This document shows positions 53,701 through 64,000 of a stretch of DNA of 64,000 bases, in pieces. Under the pieces are notes generated by a model. That model had not been told where the DNA came from. It was given only the letters and a program-made list of their open reading frames with translations, and did no database searches. The translations under genes were made by a program, and so were the position numbers. The stretch comes from Haliclystus octoradiatus (lineage: Eukaryota > Cnidaria > Staurozoa > Stauromedusae > Haliclystidae), in NCBI GenBank assembly GCA_916610825.1, contig OU744454.1:583001-647000 (forward strand), written 5' to 3'. Every line of letters begins with the position of its first letter. Position 1 is the first letter of the stretch.

Positions 53701-55891
53701 CTTCAAGAGAATTTGGAAAAAGGTACCCTTATATTAACATTTTTCATATAAAACCCAAACCATATTCTTCAAATTTGAATGGAACACATCTGAGCTATTA
53801 TGCAATCGTTATTGTCTTTGTTCATGCCTAGACAGTGATACGTCTGCATAATTGCATTTGAATTGTTCGCATGTGTAGTGGTTGTGCAATAAGTGTTATA
53901 TCCGCTGTAAAATGTTTGTGCTCGTTTGCCTCTTGTTGTCATCTTGTACGGTTGTGTCTGTTATATCAAAGAGGTCTAACTAATGGCCATAGTAGCCCTT
54001 AGCAACGCTCCCTGTAACGTCAGCAGGCACGACCTGCCATTATTATAATAAGGAGCCAACTCAAGCCATTCAACTTATTATGTCGTAATTGACGTTTTAA
54101 TCTGGCACACATGACTTCACAATTTTAGTCAGTTAATATTACATAAGACGTTAAATTTCCCCTAAAAAAAATGATTCAATATCTCGTTAGACACACCCAT
54201 ATTAAGTACTCAAAAATCATTGCCATTTGGAAACAATCAAAATAATTTTTGAAAAAATAGAGTAATCAAAGAATGAAATTTCAACTTACTTTTACACTTT
54301 CTTTGTTTATATTCCAAATTTACAAATTAAAATAATTGACTGTGCACATGCAGACGGCACAATATCAGCAAAGTGTTGGAGGTGGAAACAAATGGGTAAA
54401 TTTGACGTCACATTTAAATATTCATAAAAATTCTAGCTGCGATCAATTTGGACAGCATCACCCTACTGAAGGTGCCCGTACCACTCTTTTATCTCTTCTG
54501 TAGAGGAATGGTCCTTTCGCTAATGAGCAATGATTGCAAATGCCTTTTACTGATCTCAGTTGTGACACTGCAGATCAATTTCAACATATTCATGGAAGAC
54601 CGACCTCAATTGAAAATGCGCAATAATGTGCTTGCATCACAGCAACTAATAAAAAAATTACCCGTGCACCATTCTATCAGCCATCTTTTGATAGTACTTA
54701 TTTGATGTATTTAGATAAAGTCGAGTTTACCTTCAATGAATTTAAACGAAATTTGGTTTGGTTCCAATCTTCCCAACTGCAATCATGTTTCAATTAGATC
54801 ATAGAACTATGCCATATCATAGATGCGAACTATGCCACTTTTGGATGCGTTCGGACATTCAAATTTGCAAATATATACTTTTGGTTATTTATAAGAACAA
54901 ATTGATACATTAATATTATTCTTATAGTAATATTTATACAATGGCGATATATCTTGACTGCCCATGCATGCAGTCTATTGACTCGTCTTGATTTGGCTGA
55001 TGACGCCACGCTTCGGCATACTTTAGGGAACACATTGGCCCAAGACTCTGCCAATTGATAAATGTCAGAGGTTTTTTATTTCAAGCCAAATGCCAAGAGA
55101 TCAGAGTCGTATGCTCCACAACCACTACATGACATCCTTCATTGGCGACCGAAGGATAATGTTTTGTATCGCTAATTGTCTTATCTACAAGTTTCTTTGT
55201 CAGCTATGTCTGACTGTGATTTGTGGCGTTCTTTGTGTAGCATAGGCCTATGTTTTTCAAGAAAGAGGGGCAGCGCATTCCAATAATGTGACCGTCTACA
55301 CTACAGCTACTGGTCTAGACGCATCCTGCATTGCTCAGTTTCAACCCCCTTCCTAGAATCGAGGTAAAACTTGAAATGTATCATGTATGTGAAAAGTATG
55401 CAGGTACGCGCATAAGCGTTGTTGTAAAGACAGCATAAACACACTGTTATCAATATATGTTCTGTTTAAATAAATAAATAACTAATCTCATAAAAATAAA
55501 GAACAAAATTTTGAAAATAAATTATTCCTGTGATAAATTATGTTAATTTGGAAAATTTATGTTACAGAGCAGTTAGGGTTTAGAGCTTAGTATTAGCAAG
55601 CTTACTCAAAATAAATAAATGTGTAAAGGGTATTAACAGCATAACCTATTATTTATCAGTTGTATGGGTATGAGTTTTTTATCTCTCTTCTCTTATAATA
55701 GTCTGCAAATTATTGTACTTTTGCCGAAGTATAAGAAAAAAGACAAAGAGGCGGCAAATGTTAAAAAACTTTAATAGAACGTATATGCTGAGCTAACTAA
55801 ACTTACCTGATACGATGTCTTCTTCTTCAGGATGGTAAAATCCTTCTCCTAATTCAAGTATTTCAACGCAGTATCCATCGCTTTCGCACAT
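47749..55891 (-). CDS. FKBPL-like TPR protein
   Basis: FKBP-family TPR co-chaperone, cytosolic or nuclear. Five exons (55807-55891, 50192-50331, 49505-49606, 48637-48720, 47749-48165) total 828 nt (275 residues). Residues 1-110 resemble a degenerate FKBP domain; the usual active-site aromatics and GW motif are not visible, so isomerase activity is doubtful. Residues about 110-260 are three TPRs (QGNLCFK, SCYMNLAMCQLRLG, KAFYRRAVAYVNLNEFQKA). The Asn and Lys/Arg expected of the Hsp90-binding carboxylate clamp are present. The short C-terminus (VANVMKKYLEGG) resembles human FKBPL. Another FKBP-TPR paralogue is possible. Intron 1 is 5.5 kb and repeat-bearing. The start codon faces PRELID2. Confidence 0.75.
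48781..48903 (+). repeat. Dispersed repeat, copy 2
   Basis: Same family as 26990-27119 and 59870-59999. Contains ttcttctgaatttgccctag, ccggaatccaagattccagg and cccacttttgctgg. It is in an FKBPL-like intron. Confidence 0.75.
50965..51175 (+). mobile_element. tRNA-derived SINE family B
   Basis: A tRNA-like head with pairing ends (cagttgc and gcaactg), box A-like tggtgcagggcggcaggc and box B GGTTCGAATCC. About 100 bases of unrelated tail follow. The T-arm stem is imperfect, so this is a tRNA-derived repeat rather than a tRNA gene. Confidence 0.7.
51194..51364. mobile_element. 171-base palindromic MITE
   Basis: Terminal inverted repeats TTTTAATCACCTCTTAGAGT and inverse. A second inner inverted pair (agatcgg...ccgatct) makes almost the whole element self-complementary. 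TA is present at each end if the boundary is read as TA-ATCACC, so a Tc1/mariner-type origin is possible. Located in intron 1 of the FKBPL-like gene, directly after the family B SINE. Confidence 0.85.
54455..54700 (-). mobile_element. tRNA-derived SINE family A, truncated copy
   Basis: Matches the tail half of the 38741-39105 SINE (aattgatctgcagtgtc, gagtggtacgggca) on the minus strand. The tRNA-like head is missing. Confidence 0.75.
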
Positions 55892-57550
55892 TATTATTTC
55901 TGGTTTTGTTTAATTCAGAGACAAAACTGGACAGAAGAAGCTGAAACATCAAAACAGAAATTTTGCTTTTTCGCACATTCATAATGAAATAGCCTCTTTG
56001 TTCACTCGATGGCCTCTTTTATTTACTCTCAATTCATTTTGTATTTTGTTATTAAATTCGATGGCGTTCAAAGAGGTAAGCCCCAAGCTTATAGCATAGG
56101 ATTAACATATTTATTGCATTAATTTTAATGTAATTTGATGAGTTTGTAAATATCCTCTTGTCATTAACTCAACGCAACCGTTACTTTTGTATTAAAAACG
56201 TTTACATGGCAATTTCCAAAAGATAAATCAAGTGAATGATGAGGATCAGTGCTGGATATTCCTGGTAACCCCTAACCTGCGTCCCCGGAAGGCCATCAGA
56301 AATCTATGATTTTTCGATTTCATGCTTACTATGAATTAAAAATAGGCTATGCTTCAAATCATTTATTCAAATAACTTTGAGTTTATATAAAATCTGTTTT
56401 CAAAGGACTGAAAGTAGACTAAGACGTGATATAAATGTTACATGTTGTAGGCCTATAAATTGATTAAAAAATAAGAATACAGTATGAAGTGCTTATGATA
56501 TAATCTCACTAACCTGAATTAAATGATGGTAGTCAAATGCGCACACAGCAGAACGCAAGCGCCAAAACGTAATATATATATATATATATATATCAATGTA
56601 TTTTGCTAAATTCAGACCTTCCAACTTGAGATTTGAAAAAAATAGTGAGATTTTTGAAATTCCGTATGTTGGGGATAAAATATCTAGGGGCCGCCCCGAA
56701 GGGATGGCCCAATTATAGGGGGTCTGGGGGCATGTATTTCATCATGGATTCAAATTGGCTTGAAACGAAAATTTACGACAACAATTTGGATAATGTTAAC
56801 ACTTAAAACATAAAAGCAGATCAGAAACGACACCCTGAATAATCCAACAGAGTATAAATTAAGATGTTGAACATTAATTAGATTATCAAAGAGTTTATAC
56901 ACAGAAAGTAGGGATATTTTCTTAAGATTGGATTTGCCGTGAGAAAGTGAGAGAAACCGTGAGACCGTGAGAATCAGTGTAAAACCGTGAGACTCACGGC
57001 AAAGCCGTGAGATTTGGAAGGTCTGCTAAATTTCTGGCACGGCTTTCTCTCTGTAATGGCGTTTGAAATTCTTCTGTAGATTTTAAATGCGTAAACTGAT
57101 TTTATAATATCCAAAAGACAAATTTGTTGATTTTTTCCCCTCGGTCGTCATGATAACGTGACATTGAATTATATAGAATCATTTTGACAAACGTATAACC
57201 ATTGAACAATAAAAACAATTGATAACAACATTGACATAGTCTGTATTTCACAGACCGCACTTGAATTTATAAATTTATAGGCCTATTAAATAAATAATAC
57301 TGACCACGTTCTCTAACCTTGACTTCTCTCATACTAAAGTAATAAAAATATTATCTGGTCAAATCCTTGATAAGCAATTATAGGTCTACCATTTCAGCAC
57401 CTTGAAAGGCAATAATATTTGGGAATAATTTGTTATGAGTACTTTTTCAGTGCATTTTCAGCACATTACTTTTCAAAATGCATATAGTGTTTACATCTCA
57501 CCTACTGATTCATCATTGTTAACTTTTAATGTTTTTATTCCAATTTCTAG
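55892..57550. promoter_or_regulatory. Divergent region between FKBPL-like and PRELID2
   Basis: Holds a TA microsatellite (about 56570-56593) and an inverted-repeat transposon (56613-57025). PRELID2 coding starts in an exon with an acceptor five bases before its ATG (57551), so its first exon lies here. A candidate ends at a GTAAGC donor near 56077, about 180 bases from the FKBPL-like start. A shared bidirectional promoter is inferred. Confidence 0.4.
56613..57025. mobile_element. 413-base hAT-like inverted-repeat element
   Basis: Ends CAGACCTTCCAA and inverse are flanked by CTAAATT (56606-56612 and 57026-57032). CAG termini with a 7-8 base duplication suit hAT elements; with a strict 8-base duplication the ends would differ by one base. 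The interior has 'cgtgaga' repeats and no ORF. Confidence 0.75.
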
Positions 57551-57555
57551 TGGAA

Positions 57556-60500
57556 ATGGTCATTCACGTTGAACAACGTCATACCTTCAAATACCCCTTT
57601 GAACAAGTGGTCAGCGCTTACTTCAAAAAGGTTTGTCAGATGGACAATGAGCTATTCAACCGTTTCCTCAGATACCCAACACAAACTGTCATATCAACTG
57701 TCAGGCAATGATACTGCAAGCCTTTGTTTTTGTGAACTGAAAGTCTGAAACAAATCGCCTCTTCGCATACCATTGCCCCCTTAAACCCAGAACATAAAAT
57801 CTTCCCTAAATTTTGTAACTTCTTATTTTTATTGTTCAAATTGATAAGCATCAGAATTTAACAACATCGCAATTACACCAACTTTAATGAAATAGGTTGC
57901 TTATCATTATTCTGTATAATTAAATGTTTTTAATTCTAGTATTCCTCTGGCTATGATCCAACAGTAAAAGCAGTTTCAGTTGTAGAGCAACACTTCGGTA
58001 TGACGTTTAAATTTCATTTCCGCAGTTGATAGTTCATTCTCGTTAACATTTTGCATTTCTTGCGTAGAAATTACCTCCATCAATGTACAGTCAAATCATT
58101 CCAGATGTAACGGTATTCTGTCAATAGCGGTAACAACCAAAAAGTCCAAAATTGAGTAATTTACGGTCAAGTTTTGATAAATATTTACGGCTAATAACGG
58201 TTTCTTCCTAAACTGGTCAAATAGTTTGCCGGATTTCAACTGTGTACATGTGGTTCATAAACAGTCAAGATTACATGAATCATTTTGCACACATGGCAAA
58301 AATTTTGCAATTACTTTTTTGCAATTCCTGCCCATTGATTCAACCCCCTCTTATGTCTATCCTATGATCAGAAGTGTTCTAAACTGATGGTTCTCCTGAC
58401 TTCAGTTTAATTAATAACTGTGTAGACCAACTGCTATGATTTGCTTTTTAAATTTTGTAGACCAAACAACGGGTGTTGAATTCATCAAACGGCAAGGTAT
58501 TTGTCAAAATGTCATACCATGGCCGTTCAACAATGTGAGTTATCATTTTTGTTTTGTCAGGAATCAAGTTGAGCCTTGGGGTCTTGGGGGATCAATCCCT
58601 GGCAAAAACACTAATATTGGTTGGCTTCAGTAGGGGCATTAAACTCACACACATTCCAAAACCGGATATCTGGCTAGCACATATTACTTTGACAAATGTC
58701 ATGCTGACCTACACTTCGAACGTACTTAATGTTCCTTTTGTATGTAATAATGGTAGTTACTGTGATATGGACCATTTCTGTCTATCAACAACCTGTTTAT
58801 AAAGGCCATTCGATGTACAAAATAGTAAAGGTGTGTTAAATAATCCCTGTGTATTGAGTCCATCTATCATAATGGATGTTTTCAATGTATTACATCATAT
58901 TTTATTTTTCTTGTCTTATTCTTTGATTTTGGGGTGTAATTATTAAAAAAAGGAATATCACCCTTATGCTCAAATGCTTTTCATGTGCCACGCCCACGAA
59001 CCTCTTTGTAAATGTGTATATGATTCACACAGATGTAGATTTGTAAATAAATAAATATGAATAAATACAATTTAGTCAGTAAGAGAAATACCGGCTCTTG
59101 CAATTTCAAACATTCACTTCATATATATCGATGATCATCAGGTAACTTCAGAGTTATCTAGGAGCAATAGAAGAGTGAAGCTTACTAAAGTTAGGAAAAA
59201 TCAGTATGCCTCTTCTTCGAATCATGATATCGTGTTTTATAAATTTCTTAATTATATAACTCTTTAATAGTTGTGATTTCTTTAAATATATGATGATATA
59301 GATCTTAATTTGTTTATAACATTCTTTTATAGATCCTGAACGACCCTGAGATTCATTTCCAAGAAGAGATTTGGCTGAACCGGAGAGAACAATGGATGAA
59401 ACTGCAAAGTAGGAATCTCTCATGGCCGCACATCGCTCTCCTCCAAGAAAAAAGTCATTTTATTAAATCAACAATCAACCCTAACTGGTATGTAAAATTA
59501 ATAGGACATTTTATGAACTAAAGACAAAGAGGATAAATTGCATTATGAATTTTAAAAAGGACTAAAATCCTATTGAAAATGGCTTGGGTACTAAAAACAG
59601 AAAACTTCTTCTAATCATTTCACTTAAGACCTACTGAAAGACATCGAAAAATGCAAATAATTCAAGTTAATATATATTAATCTTACTTTCCTGATAAATA
59701 CAAACGATCACGAGTCCAGATAATAAATAGTTTTAATAGTAAATTCAGTAATACTTTCAAATATTATGAGAAATGTGTATGAATGGCTGTTGATTAGAAA
59801 TGTCTCATTTGTAACCACTAAGGACAGGTGCAGTGTCCGACAAAAGATTTAAATCTTCTCTAAAAAAATATTGCACATTTTCTTCTGAATTGTTTGTTGA
59901 GGTTTTGCCTATAAATCAGAAAATTGTCAATTTTCTACTGAATTTGCTCTAGCCTTCTGGGATCTAGGATCCCAGGATCCCCACTTTTGTCGGACCCTGG
60001 ACAGGTGGCTGCAGTATACAGGTGATATTTATTTTCATGTTTCACTGAGTATTAGCGCATTTCTTGTTCATCAAACTAAACATTTTTATTGCCTGCAAGA
60101 CTAACACTGTGTTTGCTTTTTAATATATTTTTTAAAAGGACTGAATTTGATCAAACGGGTGTTATTGATGGCCATGGATTGGGAAGGCTGGGAGGATTTG
60201 CAGAACGCCTTGCAAAATCATTCCTCATGAACGGTGGTAGAAAGGTAAGGTCTGTACGGGGGTCTTAGTTATAACATACAGTGCAACATTTACACCCAAT
60301 GCTTTTGTTCTTGTTTACTGATCTGATGACTGCAGATAAACAACAACTTTATGACAAGATAAGAGCACTAGGTTTATTGAACATGTTTGTATTGGGTATG
60401 TTTCATTGGTCATTGACTACTTACACCATGATAAACGTTACTATGCTAGATAAGAAACAAAGTGGGTAACAATAGGTTGATAATGCAAGCCAAATTCCAT

Positions 60501-60706
60501 GGACTAACATCTTGTAGGCTCTTACAACAGAGTCGATGGACTTGACAATTTAACCATGTTAATGGACTTTCAGGCTATCTGCATGCAAGGTCTGATATGA
60601 GATGATCCCTTCGTTTTTAAACCATTGCTTCATCTTCTATTAAAAGGGATTGAACATTATGGAGCAGCTGTTGAATCCATCATCACACAGAGTACCTTGT
60701 CAGTAA
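57556..60706 (+). CDS. PRELID2: PRELI domain-containing protein 2
   Basis: PRELI/MSF1 family, whose members carry phospholipids across the mitochondrial intermembrane space; the PRELID2 substrate is not established. Exons 57556-57630, 57940-57997, 58461-58534, 59333-59487, 60139-60244 and 60647-60706 total 528 nt (175 residues). The N-terminus (FKYPFEQVVSAYFKK) and GICQNVIP, WLNRREQWM, INPNWTEF and KGLNIMEQLL match PRELID2 along its length. The last exon has a longer open reading in another frame, but the spliced phase and the family C-terminus select the short ending at 60704-60706. The first exon has an acceptor immediately upstream of the ATG. A copy of a dispersed repeat lies in intron 4. 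Confidence 0.92.
59870..59999 (+). repeat. Dispersed repeat, copy 3
   Basis: Third copy of the family at 26990 and 48781 (ttctactgaatttgctctag, ggatcccaggatccccac, ttgtcggaccctgg). In PRELID2 intron 4. Confidence 0.75.
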
Positions 60707-60859
60707 CAGATATATTTGCTAGCTACATGAAGAAACGCTTTTATTTAATGCCGCCACCTTATAAAGCAATTGTCGTAGCAACTGAATTTGTAATACAGAA
60801 ATAATAATATAGATTTATAAAGCCAAAATTATGTAGTTTTTATTGCAAGAAAATGAAGA

Positions 60860-60865
60860 AATAAA
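60860..60865 (+). terminator. Candidate polyadenylation signal of PRELID2
   Basis: AATAAA about 155 bases after the PRELID2 stop codon; no other candidate nearer was preferred. Confidence 0.45.
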
Positions 60866-63800
60866 TTAGCTATAGCAGGATTTATAGGAGTTGTTCTCCG
60901 CTGCAAATAATATTGTTCATTTCATAATATTGTTCATGGCCAACTCAATAGAAAGGACGTGTTCATCCGTTACCTAGCAGCTAATCCCTCGTCTCTAAGG
61001 GTAACATATACGTTACATAATGGCTAGCATATCTTTCAATGGAGAATATTTTGATATTACGGAATCAAATTAATAGAAAATAATCTTATAAAATAAACCT
61101 TCTGTGGTACAATAAAATAATGTAACTATAATATGCAAACATTGAGCACTGATGTATGATGTATCTGCTTTTAGATAACATGTATTACAATTAATATAAT
61201 TGTTACCCAATTAATTTGGTTGACTGTTTTTTTTTACTGTTTGAAAACTAATGTGATCTCTCCGTTTGGATTAAAGTTGATTCCTTGATTTCAAGTTACG
61301 TTACAATATCAATTAAACGGAAGAGTTTATCAACAAAGGAGTTTCATTGGCACCTAATTTAGACCTAGATCACTGTACAGATATGCGCTTTGTCGCCCCT
61401 CATAACTGCGATGAACAATATATAATTAATGTTACTATTATTGCATATCACGTATGCCAATAAACACACCCCTTAAGGAACCCACACACAGAAGCTATTA
61501 CAACAATTTCATCACCATGGAAATATATATTAATATTTAAATGCTTGTAATATTAATGTTTGACCTGGTGATCCTCACCGATTGATTTATTCATTCTTCT
61601 CAATCCGTCGTGTGTGTGATGCCACGATATTGGCTCTACTCTATGTATAAACACTAAGGATACAAGGTTAATCAACACGTGCACATTTGCATAGGAGTGT
61701 GGAATGATTGTAGCCGCACTAAATTATATTAAGATGGTTTGTATTTCCTATAGAGATGATATACATCTTATTATCAGATGGACAGTCTAAACTGATTGGC
61801 TTAGCCTCATAGACACACAAGACATACAAGTAGGACTCAAAATATATTCCGGTTATGCGCGCGCAGCGTAATTAATACTCTCAAACGCTGTATAATATTA
61901 TAATTAGAGAAATTTCAATAAAAAACTAATCCAAAATTGAAAACCATAGAAGGATTCAACTGTTTATTCTTCATGCGATGATATCATTTTTTCAGCTGAG
62001 CAATTATGAAATCAATCATTTGTTTTACGGTGTGAGAATGTTAGGCAAGAGCCTCTATCCCGTGTTCCGCTCCATGATACTGAGAGTCGCTGTATGAAAT
62101 GGAGTACTGACGTAATGCACACAGGCTAACGGCGTTTGACTATGAGAACGGTTTGCGACAAAAGGCAGATTCCATGTAAGATATTTTCATCAAGGAAACC
62201 GAGTTGATTTGGCAAAGCGTACGATTTAAAACTCTAACTTTGTAATTGCGGTAATTGGATGCAGCTTCAGTGTCCACAAAAAAAATAAAATATTAGGTTT
62301 GATAAGCTCAATGATCTTCTTGTAAGGAAACGACAACTACAGTAATAGTAGTCGGAAGAACACTTCTAAAAGTTGATCATTATATAATATGAGGTGATCA
62401 TATATATATTTTATAATTATATATGTTTGGCATTGAGCACTATCATATCTGCCGATAGATAATTAGCCTACATCTTTATTACATATTAGTGCTGCTGAAT
62501 ATAATATCACTTGGAATGTTTTATATTTTAATTAACAAATTTAAAGTAGCAGTGTATGCTTTACAATTATATTAATTGCGATGTACGTGTTAATGATAAG
62601 TATCAAATATAGACCATCAGAAGTACATTAAAAAAGAAGAGGATGTGACTTATACGACAATATAATGTTAAAAAAGAATAGCATAGAAGCGCAATGGTAC
62701 GGATTTATAGTAACGAGGATGTATTTCCTGTGATAATTTCAAACACATTTCAATGATTGGATATTTGATAATTGTCGACATGATAGATACTGTTTATAAG
62801 TCCCTTTATTAACGCAAACGGTTTTCCTGCTACCGGACCTCTAAACCGGCATTATTATACCCACAATAAACACCGGGTACATCATATCAATAATTAGTAA
62901 GTGTATTTGTAACTTATAAAACAAAAAAACTGTTTGTTCTTTATAATAATATGAGGATAAGGTTGTATGTCATTCTTACGTTCCGGCAAATACGTGATGA
63001 ACAATTTCACGTCCACGCTTCTCACGTGAGCGTCAATAACCGAAATGGAAATGAATTGTAATTTAACTTGTATGAGATTTTGCCAGAGTTTGTATAAAAT
63101 ATATACCAATATTATTATTTGCAAATTAAACTATAGATTCAATTGAAACTAAACAACGGAATGTTACGTCCATTATCAGCATACTGCAAACCATGCTGCA
63201 AACAATCCCGTTCTTAGATCATGAAAAAAGAGTAAATAATATTTGATACAATTCGCCACTGTATCGTTGAGTGTACTCATGGTGTACTATAGGTTTTAGT
63301 AAGCATTTACCTTATCATCATATAAATGATTTAAGGGGTATGAAAGCTGATAAACGGGGCATTCTTGGTACATCCTCCGATTGCTGTAGACTCTACATCT
63401 ACCACTTTTAACTATGTTATCAAAGCTACTGATCAGAGAATGCTTGTCCAATTCCAATTTCCAACTATACCATGATAGCACCAAACAGTGAAACACAACA
63501 ATATCGCCATTTATTTATATCTGCTTTGAGAACACCCATAGATCTTATCATTTCAGATTCCTATGTTTTCAGTTTTCACAATACATGAAGATATTGAATT
63601 TAATTGATTAATTGAACATTCTATAAACAAACTAACTAGTTGTTTCGTCTGCATCGCGATAGGCTACAAAAATAAACTGCGTGGATGCCAATAAAAGTTA
63701 GGGAATATTTCTTGAACATAAAAAGGGTCTCTGAGATTGCGTCAGAGAGAGTAGTAAATTTTAAACTCATCAATCTATTCTCTATGAGTGGGTTAATTAA

Positions 63801-64000
63801 ACTATGTATATATATTTCTCATTCAGCTTTAAGTGGATTTAAAATGAAAATGTTTATGGACTCAGCATAGTACATAAATACGCACGTTTTATCTGCAGGA
63901 TTAACGCATGACGTCATAGAATATATATTTCTGATGTAACTGTGTAATGCAGATTTTCTTATAACGTATATAATGTATATAATCATGTAATTAATAAGGT
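60866..64000. other. Intergenic, no gene recognised
   Basis: AT-rich sequence. All ORFs are short and none shows domain features, signal peptides or consistent splice sites. No array, tRNA or clear transposon end was found. Confidence 0.5.

Noticed and set aside
60647-60804. Longer reading of the last PRELID2 exon (to about 60804)
   Set aside because: It needs a different phase from exon 5. The in-phase reading gives the family-like C-terminus and a stop at 60704.

Overview
This is a metazoan nuclear sequence: AT-rich, with short multi-exon genes, GT-AG introns, three tRNA-type SINE families and many small inverted-repeat DNA transposons. The gene set (collagen IV pair, RNASEH2B, FUT10/11-type fucosyltransferase, Dickkopf-3-like, VWC-ZP protein, FKBPL-like, PRELID2) suggests an invertebrate animal, probably a marine deuterostome. 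The species cannot be fixed from the sequence alone. Gene models were built by hand; the complete ones close in frame across all exons.

Layout. 1-2121 (-): the 5' exons (signal peptide and 7S region) of a conventional collagen IV chain that runs off the left edge. 2126-3996: a shared divergent intergenic region. 3997-20567 (+): a 47-exon gene for a predicted 3,045-residue chimeric collagen IV. Its order is signal peptide, vWA, WAP, vWA, WAP, vWA, 7S-like region, triple helix interrupted by three more vWA domains, collagen IV NC1, and a tail with a furin-like site. It occupies the place of the usual head-to-head collagen IV partner and is the main discovery of the window. 21017-25863: a 4.8-kb inverted-repeat transposon whose right end lies about 60 bases upstream of RNASEH2B (25925-36052, +). 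The introns of that gene hold further nested elements, and a 33-base minisatellite follows it. 37022-40019 (-): a FUT10/11-type fucosyltransferase. 41874-43580 (+): an unrecognised secreted protein. 44398-45454 (-): the 5' part of a secreted VWC-ZP protein. 46060-47378 (-): a Dickkopf-3-like protein. 47749-55891 (-): an FKBPL-like TPR protein with a 5.5-kb first intron. 57556-60706 (+): PRELID2, divergent from FKBPL-like. 60707-64000: no gene seen.

How the genes fit together. The two collagen IV genes are arranged head to head, as collagen IV pairs are in other animals, so they are probably co-expressed and may co-assemble. In the chimeric chain all six vWA domains keep a full MIDAS metal site, and the NC1 keeps its twelve cysteines and the Met and Lys equivalents of the sulfilimine cross-link. 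It is therefore predicted to be a working network collagen with added ligand-binding modules. The fucosyltransferase, Dickkopf and VWC-ZP genes also belong to the secretory or extracellular world, but nothing shows a functional link with the collagens.
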